Below are positions 19,849 through 31,133 of a DNA stretch of 64,000 nucleotides, piece by piece (position 1 is the stretch's first letter; every line of letters starts with the position of its first letter). Below the pieces are notes generated by a model. It saw only the letters and a list, made by a program, of their open reading frames with translations. It was not told the DNA's origin and ran no database searches. The translations under genes and the position numbers were made by a program. Source of the stretch: Strigamia acuminata (taxonomy: Eukaryota; Arthropoda; Chilopoda; Geophilomorpha; Linotaeniidae); contig OX442314.1 of the NCBI GenBank assembly GCA_949358305.1, positions 24,979,060 through 25,043,059 on the forward strand, read 5' to 3'.

Positions 19849-20703
19849 ATAATTAATGATTAATTAATTATAATTTCACTTTGCTTCTATATTTATGCAT
19901 AATTCTCTTGATATAATGGATGACAACCGAGTCATTATGCTACTTTCGATTCAGTTTGATGTTACGATATTTATAAATCAGACAAATTGGACAATTTGCT
20001 CAACTTTAGACGAAATACATTTGATTATACGGCGCTAATTGTAATAATTTTAATACTTATTAATTTTCTTGTATGGAAAAAAAAATTAAAATTAAAATTA
20101 AAAATAATATATAAATATATATATCGTGTTAATTATTTGATGCGACAAAAACGACCCCGTTTACATGCCAAAGTTTATCGCCATATAAAATGAACGGATA
20201 TAAAAAATACATCGCCGTAGGAAACAATATCGTGTTTATTATTTGATGCGACAATGATAAGTTTATGTAAGAAATGTTTTAATCGCGCTCTAAGTGAGTA
20301 TTTCGTAAAAAATATTGATATATTTGTATTAAAATTAATAATTTGGATCTAGTTTAACATGTCGTTCACATAAAATCGTTTTTTAAGACACTGAATATGA
20401 TTTATGTGTGAATTGTGAAAGTAAAATAATTCGAAATGTTTTGCCCAAGAATAAATAACCTTGACCGACTTCCATTATCCATAATTCTCTCCAGACGTTC
20501 AAAACTCCCAGAGAGATTATTAAATGGATACAAAAGGCTAAAAACTACAATTAAAACGAAAGAAGAAAAGTTTAAATAAACTTTGTGCAATTTTCAAGAA
20601 GTTGGCTTCTCCCCAACTGAAAATTTTCATTAAAAATTATCATTTTTTTAAATTCTAGGATGCGCAAACTTGTGTGCTCATATGAATGCATTAATTTGCT
20701 CAG

Positions 20704-21195
20704 TCGCAAAGTGTTGAATCAATCAATTGTTACAGAATAAATACCTTCGATCAGCTGATCACTCGGATCAATCGATCGAGGGAAAAAAGGGTGAAAGAAT
20801 TTAAACAATTCAAACTATTCAAGATAGACTCGCGTGCATAAAATAAAAGTAGTAAAAGAATGAAACAAAAAAGAAAAATTGGAAGAATTGGAAGAACACA
20901 CCTGTGACAACCTCATAATAAACAATAAAAAATAAATAGATTTAAAAATTCTAAAAAAAAAATTTCTAAAATTTCTTTGTTTGCTCACTACTTTTTCATA
21001 CAATCTCAATTATTTTTGTCACTCTTTTTCGACAAATACCGAATTGCTTAAATTTCTTCATAAACATGAAATACTCAGAGAAAAATATCATTTTCACAAA
21101 TTTTAGGACAATTTTTGTTGGCTTTGAGTCAAAAATGACCCGGGTTAGATGAGTATAAGTTAAGAGATTTTTCTTTTAGGTTGGTACTGCTAGGG
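20704..21195. mobile_element. Right-end fragment of TTAA element
   Basis: Repeats 18060-18560 in the same orientation (GTTACAGAATAAATACC, TCGATCAGCTGATCACTCGG) and finishes TTGGTACTGCTAGGG followed by TTAA at 21196-21199. The left end is missing. Confidence 0.75.
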
Positions 21196-21319
21196 TTAAT
21201 TTAACACATTCCATTCGATCAACCTTGAATATTTTTAGTGAAAGAAATAGAAAAATTTTAAGAAGTGGAAGTACACACTCGTGACAACCTCATAAAAAAC
21301 AATAAAAAAAATTAATGGA

Positions 21320-21368
21320 TTTAAAAATTCTCCTAGCAACCAAAGTGGTTACTAGGAGAATTTGTTGT
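21320..21368. repeat. Diverged copy of the Ly6-flank palindrome
   Basis: AATTCTCCTAGCAACCAAAG is followed by TGGTTACTAGGAGAATT: the same structure as 2495-2537 with a few mismatches. Another, further decayed copy is at 18688-18725. Confidence 0.65.
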
Positions 21369-21479
21369 TGATGTAGTGCTTTTGGACGCTCCCTGGTCTT
21401 AAATCCATTATTGTATATCGTTATAACAACGAATCTACCACATCATGACACATAAATGTGTGAATTCACACATCGTTTC

Positions 21480-21893
21480 ACAATGGCGGCTGAAATGGAT
21501 AGAAAGCGAAATGATTATGAAAAAGAATTTTAGTTGAAAAAGATCGACTTACTTTTGCCATTTTTAGTTCCCTCAAATTTCATGCAAACGGGGTTTTCAA
21601 CCACACGCAGTCATAACATTCAAGTGAAAATCTTTGGATAAAAATCATAAAATTATTAGAAATTAAAGCATGAAATACAAAAACTTAAAATTAAACCCAA
21701 AAGAAAATGCAAAAATTTAAAATTACAGTAAAAAACACTCAAAAATTCAAAATTTAATACAAAAAAAACCTTCCAAAATTTAAAAATGAAACCCCCAAAA
21801 TATTCAAAAATTTGAAATTAAATGTATAATTCATCAATTACCGAATTGCACACGGACACACAGCAATAACATTCCAGTAAAAATCAACTTCAT
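21480..21893 (-). pseudogene. Ly6 pseudogene with intact first exon
   Basis: Exon 1 (21842-21893) is intact, starting MKLIFTGMLLLCV with a good GT donor. Exon 2 (about 21552-21630) keeps LECYDC, then a deletion shifts the frame; the downstream part reads VENPVCMKFEG only in another frame and is followed by a GTAAGT donor. Exon 3 is truncated soon after its acceptor near 21490. A clear relative of Ly6-4 that cannot make a full protein. Confidence 0.8.
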
Positions 21894-21949
21894 TTTGGTC
21901 CGAACGTGCAGAATTCTTGAGCGAGGAAAATAAACTCCACCCCAACGTG

Positions 21950-22395
21950 TGTGTATGAATTTCATTCAAATTCCTTCACTTACTCCAAAAATATGCAACT
22001 TAACGTCAATTGCGCTCTGGGAATGGAAATCGCTATAATGCGTTTAAGGCCGGCCTCACTGTGGTTAAATGCCAGGAAGCGCCCAAAGTGGTTGCTAGCA
22101 GCATCCGTATTTTTTATTTGTTATGCAGTGTTTATGACCTTTATAGAACTGTTTATGGGCGTGTCTGGTGATATTTTGGAAAATGGCGTTTTATCAAATA
22201 AAAAACTTTATTTTGTAGTTGAAACATATTGATTCAACTTCTAAAGACTTTGAGTTCCTCAATAACATACATCTGGCGTATACATTAAACAACATCTGCT
22301 TATAGTAATGCTTCATCAGCTTGTTTCGTGCTTGTGTTTTCGACTGTTTCATGTGCAGAAAATGCAACGGGTTAAAAATATTCAAGGTTGATCGA
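21950..22395. other. Ly6 5'-flank relic and spacer
   Basis: Positions 21970-22230 match the old Ly6 flank of the three-copy block (TTCAAATTCCTTCACTTACT; GTTTAAGGCCGGCCTCA). No gene is supported. Confidence 0.55.
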
Positions 22396-22690
22396 ATGGA
22401 ATGTGTTAAATTAACCTAAAAAAAATTCTCTAATTAATTACTCACCCAACCCGGGTCATTTTTGACCCAAAGCCGAAAAGATTTTCTTAAAATTTGTGAA
22501 AATGATATTTTTCTCTGAGTATTTCATGTTTATGAAGAAATTTAAGCAATTCGGTATTTTTTGAAAGAGAGTGACAAAAATAATTGAGATTGTATGAAAA
22601 AGTGGTGGGCAAACACAAGAATTTTTAGAAATTTTTTTTTAGAATTTTTAAATCCATTAACTTGTTATTGTTTGTTATGAGATTAAATGT
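22396..22690. mobile_element. Left-end fragment of TTAA element, terminal 15 bp lost
   Basis: The usual flank GATCGAATGGAATGTG and TTAA are present, but the sequence runs straight into CCTAAAAAAAATTC, so the terminal bases CCCTAGCAGTACCAA are missing. The interior matches 18400-18535 reversed (ACCCGGGTCATTTTTGACCC). Confidence 0.65.
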
Positions 22691-22774
22691 AAATACATGA
22701 AATTTTAGAAAGAAAATCCTTTATAGATTTCGAGAAAAAAATAGAAACACTCTTGGAGGTCAAAATTGGTTGGG

Positions 22775-23085
22775 GTGGGGTTTCCAAGTTTATCTTTATT
22801 ATTTATTAATTATTTTTTGAATGACCATTCTAAATATTTTTTACAAAAAACAATAAACTTTGGATTTTTGATATACAAATGTTACGAAATGTCATGGAAA
22901 TGACATTTCTGTTGGTTATTGCGTGCAATTAATGCAATATGTAATGAAAATGTAATGAAAATTTTATTTTGACACGGAACTTTGATTTTCATTTCTGCAT
23001 AAATTATTATGGAAGCAATTTGAGATAAATGAAAATAATCACGTGATGGTTTTGCTCTTTGTTGTGGCACTCACGATTGCTGTAC
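22775..23085 (-). pseudogene. Relic of the 3' end of a Ly6-6-like gene
   Basis: Positions 22780-23075 closely match 24845-25105, the end of Ly6-6 exon 3 and its 3' flank (ATGGAAGCAATTTGAGATAA and GTGATGGTTTTGCT). Only the last ~25 codons up to the stop at 23007 are represented and the cysteine-containing part is missing. Confidence 0.7.
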
Positions 23086-23329
23086 CAGGGCTTGTTCCCA
23101 TGTACTATACTATTTCTCCTGTATTTGGCGACCACCTTTTTAACGCAGCATCAGTGATCGCCACTGACGGGTTGCAGTAGCTGCATTCAAAAGCTTTAAA
23201 ACGCCTCGTTTCTGTTGTTTCGTGTTGATACGTGTGAAGTCATTCCCATGATATTCATGCAGCTACTGTATTTATAATTATTATTTTATTATTATTTCCT
23301 ATTACGCAATAAAGCATAGGGTGAAAGTG

Positions 23330-24165
23330 AACCAATCGATTTACCTTGAATTATTTCAGCCAAGTTTAACTGCAGGAACAAACGAAAACAGATACGCACA
23401 AATGGAAACAATGTCGTGTTTGCAACAGGACATGACTGACCAAATTGACTGCAACCTCAGATATTGAAATGCACATGTTGACATTGATAAGACATTTTAT
23501 TAAGGAGAGTGGTTAAAACTAGCCATTTTGTTGTTGTTTTTGTTGTGCAAATAATTATTTCTAGGCACATAAGCAGAAATTGTTGGCTCAAAAGACGCCA
23601 CAAGTCATCTGTGTCAACTTGAGTTTTGGAACACTTTGATAAAGTCAAATTAATGCTTTCATATGAGCACACAAGTTTGCGCATCTTAGATTTTTAAAAA
23701 ATAATATATTTTAATGAAAATTTGTACTCAGGCACCAATCAGGGAGAAGCCAACTTCTTAAAAATAGCACAAAGTTTGTTTAAACTTTTCTTTAATTATA
23801 GTTATTAGCCTTTCGTGTCCATTTAATAATCTCTCTGGGAGTATTGAACGTCGGGGAGAGAATTATGGATTATGGAAGTCGGTCAAGGTTATTTATTCTT
23901 GTGTAAAATTGCCTGTATTTAATATTTCGAATTATTTTACTTTCACAATTCGCACACAAAGCATATTCAACGTTTTAAAAATTCGGTTTAATGTGAACGA
24001 CGTATTAAACTATGTCAAAATTAATAATTTTTATAGAAATATATCGATATGTTTTAGGAAATACACACTTTGAGCGCGAATAAAACATTTCTTACATAAA
24101 CTTTTGCTTCAAAACAGCCACCAATGCGACAGAAAACATCATCATTTTGTCCATTCCATTGATTC
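23330..24165. repeat. Second copy of the 15226-16060 segment, ending in a Ly6 exon-3 relic
   Basis: Same orientation and order as 15226-16060. From about 24090 it contains the C-terminal codons of a Ly6-1-like exon 3 on the minus strand (NGMDKMMMFSVALVAVLKQ), then breaks at 24166 into TTAA-element interior sequence. Confidence 0.7.
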
Positions 24166-24345
24166 TGCATATTTCATGTTTATGAAGAAATTTAAGCGAT
24201 TCGGTTTTTGTCGAAAGAGAGTGTCAAAAATAATTGAGATTGTATGCAAAAGTAGTGGGCAACCAACGGAATTTGTAAAAAAAAAATTTTTAGAATTAAT
24301 TTTTTATTGTTTGTTATGAGATTAATCGTATGTACTAGTATGTAC
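24166..24345. mobile_element. Internal fragment of TTAA element
   Basis: Matches 22520-22690 (TTTCATGTTTATGAAGAAAT, then TTGAGATTGTATG). Neither end is present. It directly truncates the Ly6 exon-3 relic. Confidence 0.65.
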
Positions 24346-25042
24346 TAGTACACGAGAAAAAAAATTAAAACACTCTTGGAGGTCAATATTGATTGGGATG
24401 GGGAAGGTTTTAAATGTGTTCACGGTAAAATATTTGAAAAATGGTTACGAATACGAAACTACGAAGAAAAGAAAGAGGAAATTGGAGTGTTCTTCACTCC
24501 AATGCACGTCACATGTAACTTGTGACACTGCCTTTCTGCAGCGCCATCTACGTGTTACTTTGAATAAACTAGTCAGTTATATAAATCTCAACTACATCAA
24601 CGGTTCCGTTATTTGCATGCTCCATTACAGTTTCAAATACTTAGTCAAGACAGACTAGAAATAAAGCGAGTTTCCTCATTATTTTGCAGTGGCGCGGGCT
24701 TTCAAATATGATGTACCATATTCAAGTTTGGCTTTCCTGCACATCAATACAAGAGGCTGATTTCGGACAGCAGATATACAGCGCATTTCCGTGCATAAAA
24801 ATTCTTTTTGTATGACTCATTACAAAAGGTCTCATTACATTTCAGGTTTCCGAGTTCATCTTTATTATTTATTAATTACTTTTTGAATGACAATTCGAAA
24901 TTTTTTTTACAAAAAACAATAAACTTGATTTTTGGCATGCAAATGACATTTCTATTGGTTATTGCGAGCAATTAATATAATATGTTATGAAAATGGCATT
25001 TTATTTTCACCGGGTCTTCGATTTTTATTTCCGCATAAATTA
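24346..25042. other. Intergenic, partly repeated
   Basis: No gene is seen. Positions 24520-24660 (GCAGCGCCATCTACGTG, then CAACTACATCAACGG) have the look of an LTR or leader piece but no partner was found. From 24845 the sequence is the 3' flank of Ly6-6, duplicated at 22780. Confidence 0.4.
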
Positions 25043-25820
25043 TTATGGAAGCAATTTGAGATAAATGAAAATAATCAGGTATATTAAAGGAAACGTGATG
25101 GTTTTGCTGTTCGTTGTGACGACCGCATTATTACATAGATTTCTGTTGCACAGACACGCAGTCCCGTTAATTTCTTCGAATACAACTGATTGGCATTTTT
25201 TCTGAGGTTTTATTTTCGTTGGGGTTACCGTCAGGCATCTTTTTAAGACGACATCTAGAATTATTGCAAAATTAAAGCAGACTTAGAAAATTTACTAAAA
25301 AATACTAAAATACTAAAAATACTAATTAATAACAACGTTTTTTGTCCATTTCTCCTTGAACTTTCAAACAAAATTTAGCCGTTGAGGAGCAGTCTGTGGG
25401 ATTCGTTTTACAGTTTTTAGTCGAGAAGCAATCGTAACATTTCAGAGAAAGACCTTAATGTAAAGAAAAAACGTGGAATTAGATAAAATGCAATTTATTT
25501 TGGCACTAAAACGGGTGTAAATGGCTTTTTTTAACATATAAAACAAGTGTAAACAGCTTTTTTAACATGCTGTAAAACATACAAGTGTAAATTACTTTTT
25601 TAACATTTAAAACAAGTGTAAATGGTTTTTTTTAACATGTAAAACAAGTGTAAATGGCTTTTTTAACATGTGAAACAAGTGTCAATGGCTTCTTTAACAT
25701 GTAAAACAAGTGATTTTTCCAATTTTCCCCAAAAATTCTTAAATTTCTAACAATAATAATACTAAATTTACAATATCTAAGGATTGGCAGGACCATTATT
25801 CCAAACAGAAATAACTTCAT
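25043..25820 (-). CDS. Ly6-6: GPI-type Ly6 protein (3 exons, 125 aa)
   Basis: Exons are 25772-25820, 25337-25453 and 25043-25254. The joined frame is open (378 nt), with a signal peptide starting MKLFLFGIMVLPILRY. Exon 2 begins LSLKCYDCFSTKNC and exon 3 holds CLCNRNLCNN, then a hydrophobic tail ending KLLP. The exon-2 donor reads AAAC|GTTGTT, which is GT but far from consensus; it is chosen because it alone keeps phase 1 and the usual exon size. An eleventh cysteine sits at the signal-peptide end. Intron 1 is expanded by a tandem repeat (25495-25725). Confidence 0.75.
25495..25725. repeat. Tandem repeat in Ly6-6 intron 1
   Basis: About seven units of ~28-32 bp with the core ACAAGTGTAAATGGCTTTTT and TTAACATGTAAA. 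Units differ by small indels. Confidence 0.8.
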
Positions 25821-27478
25821 TTCGGCTTAAACTGCATCTGAGGTGGTTTTTCTGAAATACTCCGGACAAAATACAGTAATTGAGTAACTAAACTGCTATA
25901 CCTTTCTGTACCTTGTTGCGGTTTCTTATTACACTTCATTCCTTCTAAGAAGTCACAGAAACATTGGATAAACAGGAAATGCAATTTGTTGCAAACTGAA
26001 CTGATCCTATATCAAAGGGCGACAACGCAGAAAATAAAAATTAAAAATTGTTTCCGTGTGTTGATTTGGGGAGTAGCAAATGCAAACGGCAGTTTTGGCT
26101 CGTCTAAGTGCACGTCTTTCATCACTCATTTTGCAACGTTCTTCAAAAAATTGCATTCTTCTGACATTTGTTTAAGTTGCATCGTAATTAGTAAGTCTGG
26201 ATTTAATGTTTTGTTTGATAAAATTATTATTTGTTACAACTTTGCCATTTTGGATTTCCGCGTTGATCTTGCATTGAAAAATAACATTAAAATTATTTAC
26301 GGTGTTTTTGGCTTGTAATACTTACAGGTAACTGGTAAACTGCATTTCACTTCCTCTTTCATGTATTTTTTTCCAAAAATAAAGCAGGTTTAGAAGGGTG
26401 CACATTTTCTATTTGTTTAAATTTTTTTTTTTAAATTATCTTACTTTGAGTGAAATTAATACAGTATTAGTCAGTATTAGTCAGCCAAATCTATTCAAAA
26501 TCCATTGGACATACCTCAAGAAATATAACATATAAGTTTAATTATTATTTATAAAATTCATTAACGTTTGGTTACAAGCAACCTAACTCCCAATGGAGAT
26601 TGAATATAAAGATTACACAAAAAACTTATGTGATCAAAAATTAAAAATTAAAAAAAATCTGATGTAATAATTTAAAAAAACACAGCAAAAGCCATAATTT
26701 CCCGCCATTCACATGGCCATCTTTTGTCAGAAACAGAAACTATGATTTGAAATCTGAACCTACAGAAGCCCTACTAGACCAATAGCAGAAATGTACAATA
26801 GCTTAGTGGGGACTTTCAACTTTAATACTGTATAAACAACATGACTATGACAAAGTGTGATTAACTTGTAAGTGAAACTTAAGTGCAAACTTCTTTATAC
26901 AATGAATTACTGTAAATGATAAAAGCCCTCTTAATAACCATGGCAACTGAAAGAAGGTAGACAACAAAATTAGCCTGGTTGTCATGATTGTCAAATGCTA
27001 GAATTGTTTATATTATAATGGTGTCTAAGTTCTCGTTGCTAAGTTACACTGGCAACAATGTATGGAAGTATTTATCACTGTTGCATCATACATCATCTGC
27101 ATCGACATGACATTTGGCTTTCGTGCAGTATAAAAGTTATCCATGATGAATTACCAACATTAAAGAGGTCGAAGTGTACACATTTGCGGACATTTTTACC
27201 GATTTTTACGTTTCTTTTTGGGCCCAAGTTGGAAGTCGCCATTTCCTCAACAGACAAGTAATCGCAACGTGGTTTTGCAGCGTTTCTACGATGGAAGAGT
27301 ACTTGCGACGTGTATACTGCGTTGGAGAGTGTTTAATGTTAGAAGTGCAGCGAAGGCACAGTTTTTAAAGTGACGATTGACGATTAGAAAGAGTGCGTCG
27401 TGTCAACAACCATTGAATTGTGATAAATTGCGAGTTTAAAGACTTTTCGATGGAATTTTTCATGCAATTTGAGCGGAA
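25821..27478. other. Gene-poor interval upstream of the gag-like ORF
   Basis: No exon, RNA gene or repeat structure is convincing between 25821 and about 27000. Near 27129 GTATAAAAG is a TATA-like sequence ahead of the gag-like ORF, about 350 bp upstream of its start. No LTR pair could be found around it. Confidence 0.4.
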
Positions 27479-28339
27479 ATGACTCATACCCTGTTAGGAA
27501 CCCTAGAACCATTTACTGGTACCACGACCCAGCAATGGGAATCGTGGTACGAGAGATTTTGCCAGTTTATAATATTAAACGACGTAACAGACGCGAAAAA
27601 AGTGCCGCTTTTTCTAACCACCATCGGCCCCGACATGTACGAAAAACTAAAAAAACTCTTTCATCCCAAAGGCATAACGACAGCGACCATCGTGGATTTA
27701 CTTAATGCTGTCGAAATTCACTTCGAGACACACAAACGTGACACACCATACCGGTATATGAACAAACAACGTTTGTACGGCCGCGTACGGAAGCCTGGCG
27801 AGAGTGTGGAAAAATATGTCGGCGACTTGCACGCTTTGGCGCTAAACTGCAGCTTTACCACCACCGCCGACATAGACAACGCCATAGCCGACCAAGTGAT
27901 TAGGGGCATAAAATATCCGCCCATAGTCGTGGAGATTTTGTTGAAACAGCCAACGAGTACGAACGAGTTGTTGAAACTGGCGATGGCCCACGAGATTGCA
28001 GTAATGGCTTCGTCGGGAACTGACGACGCGTTGCCCATAGTGGAAATCGAGCGGCCGGCGGCGAATTTTGAGCAAACGTCGGTCGTAAAACGCCGAAAAA
28101 GCCGCACACGTCGGGCAAAGAGGAGTTCCGCAGCAAGCGGTACGTCGCAGGAAAGCACGAGTGAAAGATTGCGCCGCCAACGCTCCAGTGAGACTGCTAG
28201 ACGAATGGGGCCCGCCTGGCGCCGGGATGGCACCCCCATCGCTTGTTATCGCTGTGGGGGGCCGCACTATGTGCGTGACTGCCCCCACGAGCCCATACTC
28301 GCTGTCGCTGCTAAATTACCGGATCAGAAAATGAACTGA
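27479..28339 (+). CDS. Intact gag-like ORF (286 aa), possibly domesticated or orphan gag
   Basis: A single uninterrupted frame. The first ~190 residues resemble an LTR-element capsid (GTLEPFTGTTTQQWESWYER near the start, then alternating helical stretches including KPGESVEKYVGDLHALA). Next comes a basic, Arg-rich region (residues ~205-250) and one CCHC knuckle, CYRCGGPHYVRDC. It ends with ILAVAAKLPDQ and a stop, with no protease or reverse transcriptase following. Its GC content is visibly higher than the AT-rich surroundings. It may be a recently inserted, truncated element or a captured gag gene; integrity without pol favours a second look. Unrelated in sequence to retroelements 1 and 2. 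Confidence 0.7.
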   Translation: MTHTLLGTLEPFTGTTTQQWESWYERFCQFIILNDVTDAKKVPLFLTTIGPDMYEKLKKLFHPKGITTATIVDLLNAVEIHFETHKRDTPYRYMNKQRLYGRVRKPGESVEKYVGDLHALALNCSFTTTADIDNAIADQVIRGIKYPPIVVEILLKQPTSTNELLKLAMAHEIAVMASSGTDDALPIVEIERPAANFEQTSVVKRRKSRTRRAKRSSAASGTSQESTSERLRRQRSSETARRMGPAWRRDGTPIACYRCGGPHYVRDCPHEPILAVAAKLPDQKMN

Positions 28340-28747
28340 ATCGACTTTGAACTTGATTAATTCCATCGCATCTTTTGGCGTCGTTTGCTTTCCGCTCTCC
28401 GCTAAATTGCACGATTTTCATCTTTTCTACAATCGTTGAAATGTGTAATGCTAAATCGGCTAAATGTAGCAAAAATCGTTACTCCAAGAAATCTAATTTA
28501 CACATTTAATTTTTTTTAATTGCACACAAAAATCTGTTTTTACAAGCGAAGCAACAATAAATTCACAATGGCGGATTATGCAATTTCATTGATTATAATG
28601 TACAAATGTCTAATTTTGTGTGAAAAAAATATTGTTTGGTGTTATTATAGAGGTAGTATCAAATGTCAGTTTCTAAATACATACATTATACGTGTTATCA
28701 AACAAAAACATACTAGTTTTACTTGAAAATAATAAAAGAAGCAGGTT
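28340..28747. other. Intergenic
   Basis: AT-rich; no coding region or LTR is recognised between the gag-like ORF and the Ly6-7 stop. Confidence 0.5.
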
Positions 28748-29393
28748 TTATCGAAACTGCATTAAAGCAGCAAAAGATATGAGGGAAAACATGAGAAATT
28801 TGCTGCTTGTCTTGGTGTCGGCACTGTTGCAATAGTTTGTGTTGCACCAGCAAAAGATACCGTGTATTCCGTTATCCGTATCTACTTCACATTTCGTTGC
28901 ATGCTGGGCTGGTGCGAGCTCGCAGCCTTTCTTAACAACTTCTATAATTATCACATAAATGTCCGATTTGATGATGCAGTTCAAAAATGTGCACGTTAAT
29001 TTGCTTACCTTTTCCTGACGTCACGTATTTCCCGTCAATTTTGTAACAAAACTGCTCTTTACCACTAGTTGCCGGATCGCATTCTTTTGTTGTGCCCTCA
29101 CAGTTGTCTTCTGCCTCGCATTCGTGACAGTTCAGTGCAAGTCCTGTTTGTAATAATAAGTTTTTGAAATACGCTAAATTTAGAACATTATTTATAACTT
29201 GAAATTGTGTAAAATACTATATGAATTTGGACTCAATTTGGACTCAATTTCGACTCAATTTCGACTTAAAATGAGTATATGTATATAGAAAGACCTTTAA
29301 ACACCAATTGGTGTTAATTAATAATAATAATTATCACAATTTACCGTTTTGGATTTGTAGGAGGCACAATATTCCAATTAGGAGAAAATTCAT
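28748..29393 (-). CDS. Ly6-7: GPI-type Ly6 protein (3 exons, 125 aa)
   Basis: Exons are 29345-29393, 29009-29143 and 28748-28941, GT..AG, phase 1, frame open. The signal peptide starts MNFLLIGILCLLQIQN. Exon 2 starts LALNCHECEAEDNC; exon 3 has CWCNTNYCNSAD, the Ly6 closing motif with Tyr in place of Leu. Ten cysteines. The tail FLMFSLISFAALMQF suits GPI addition. It is more diverged from Ly6-1 to Ly6-5 than those are from each other, so it is an older member. Confidence 0.87.
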
Positions 29394-31133
29394 TTTCGAA
29401 CAAAACATTTTTGAAGCCGAAATGGAAATCCCACGGTCTAAACTCAATCAACGAACTTGTTTTTCTGAAATCTCTTTGGGCCATCCCTAAATAACTTGCT
29501 ATTTTATCCTTCGTCCGAGCATTAAAGTACGGAAGCCACTGAGGGACTGCTGAAATCTTGTGCTCGTAGGATTTCATCCGTAGACGATTTTCTTTAGCTG
29601 ATATTGGATGATTTTTGTATAATATGGCTGAAATCTTCATTGTCGAATCAATTAACACACCCACTGGAAAGTTTTAATAGACAACAAGTGTAATTAAAAG
29701 TTGCTGTTTGTGAGTCGGTTCTAAAACTTGTTCTTATTCTTACGCAGTTTGACTTTATAGCTGCAATATTTTAAGACGTCCTAGATTCGGTTGTACTGGG
29801 AGTTTCTGTCTTGTTTCTTTTTTCTCTTTCTGAGTGATTAGAATTAATACTTTGGTCGTTAATTTTTTTGTTTAGTTTGTTGCTGCAACCTAAATCCTTA
29901 AATAGAAATAGTCGCGAGCCAACTTTAGGAAAAAAATGTCAGTGGTGTCGAACTCTCAACTGAGACAACCAAAATAAGGAAATGTGTGAAAAATTTTAAA
30001 AATTCAAATTAAGGTAGTATCTATTTAAAGAACATTTCCATCGAGGCTAATGTTAATGAGGTTGGTCAATACTGTTTCATCACAACAGCAATCAATGCAC
30101 AATGATTCAATGTTCTTACATATCAGGGACGTCTTTGGAATTTGGTGGCAAACAATTTTAGCTTTTGATAATTTTGTTTTTAAAAATTGTTGGTGATATT
30201 GAAAAATAGACCAATGGCCAAACTTCTCGGACTTTTACGCTTCTTTTCGACAAAGTTGATTACGGTATGTAAATTGACACAAATGTTACCTCGGGTAGGC
30301 CTATTTGTGAGATTAATGTTTGGGAGATCCTCATCGTTCTTCAATTCAAAGATGGCTACGGATTTATTTTAATAATAATAAATAACAAGAAAGAACATAC
30401 TGTAGCACGAGTTTACAATAGTGCGCTACATTTATACTCTAACATTAGTGCCATCAACATTTTCCAGCTCAATTTTCCAGCTCAACAGGTTGCTTAAATA
30501 ATCAATATTAAATTTAATACCACAACCGGTAATGCCCGGACAAATCCTCCAACCCAATTTGACTTTTTATTTTGTTTTGGCTCCCTCCAGACCAGACAGT
30601 TCTTTAGACATTTGAAGTAAATATTTTTTTCAAGTCCCATCATCGGACAATTAGTAATTTATAATTTTAAAAATTAATAATCAGATTAAAAAGATGCATT
30701 TTTGGTGTTATTGCGTTTGAATGACTGCCAAGAGCCCGCACGTACAAACACGAGGGATTTATTCTGGCTAAAATTCAATAACCCATCTAGCTCTTGAGAT
30801 ATTACTATTGATTATAATTGCCTGTTTTTTTTACCTCTTCGCAATGATTTTATGTTTCATGAAGGCACATTAGTTCATTCAACCCAAAGGGTTAAGAACC
30901 CTGACTGAAATGTCGTATAAATTAACGATTTTTTGTAAAATAAATAAAATATAAAAACATTTATTTAAAAACATTCAAAGATTATAAACACCATTACAAA
31001 TTTTATAGCTGGTTATAAATAGCTTAAAATAATAAAACCTAGTTTATGTAAGCTTAGATTTCAATTCTAAATGTTAGTTTGGACTGTTTGCTGATAAGCG
31101 TGTTTTGATTTTCTTGCGTTTACCTTCGAAATA
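29394..31133. other. Intergenic between Ly6-8 and Ly6-7
   Basis: Scattered short frames only (the longest, 107 codons at 29664-29341 minus, overlaps Ly6-7 exon 1 in another frame). From 30900 it is AT-rich with AATAAA-type words. I see no supported gene. Confidence 0.45.

Larger units (their letters stand above)
18561..20703 (-). repeat. Right arm of ~5-kb inverted duplication
   Basis: Reverse-complement partner of 15536-17410. It contains Ly6-5 in place of Ly6-4 and has one extra insertion, a truncated MITE at about 18888-19095. Confidence 0.8.

Noticed and set aside
27718-28239. 173-codon minus-strand frame opposite the gag-like ORF
   Set aside because: Antisense shadow of the GC-rich gag frame; no domain is recognisable.
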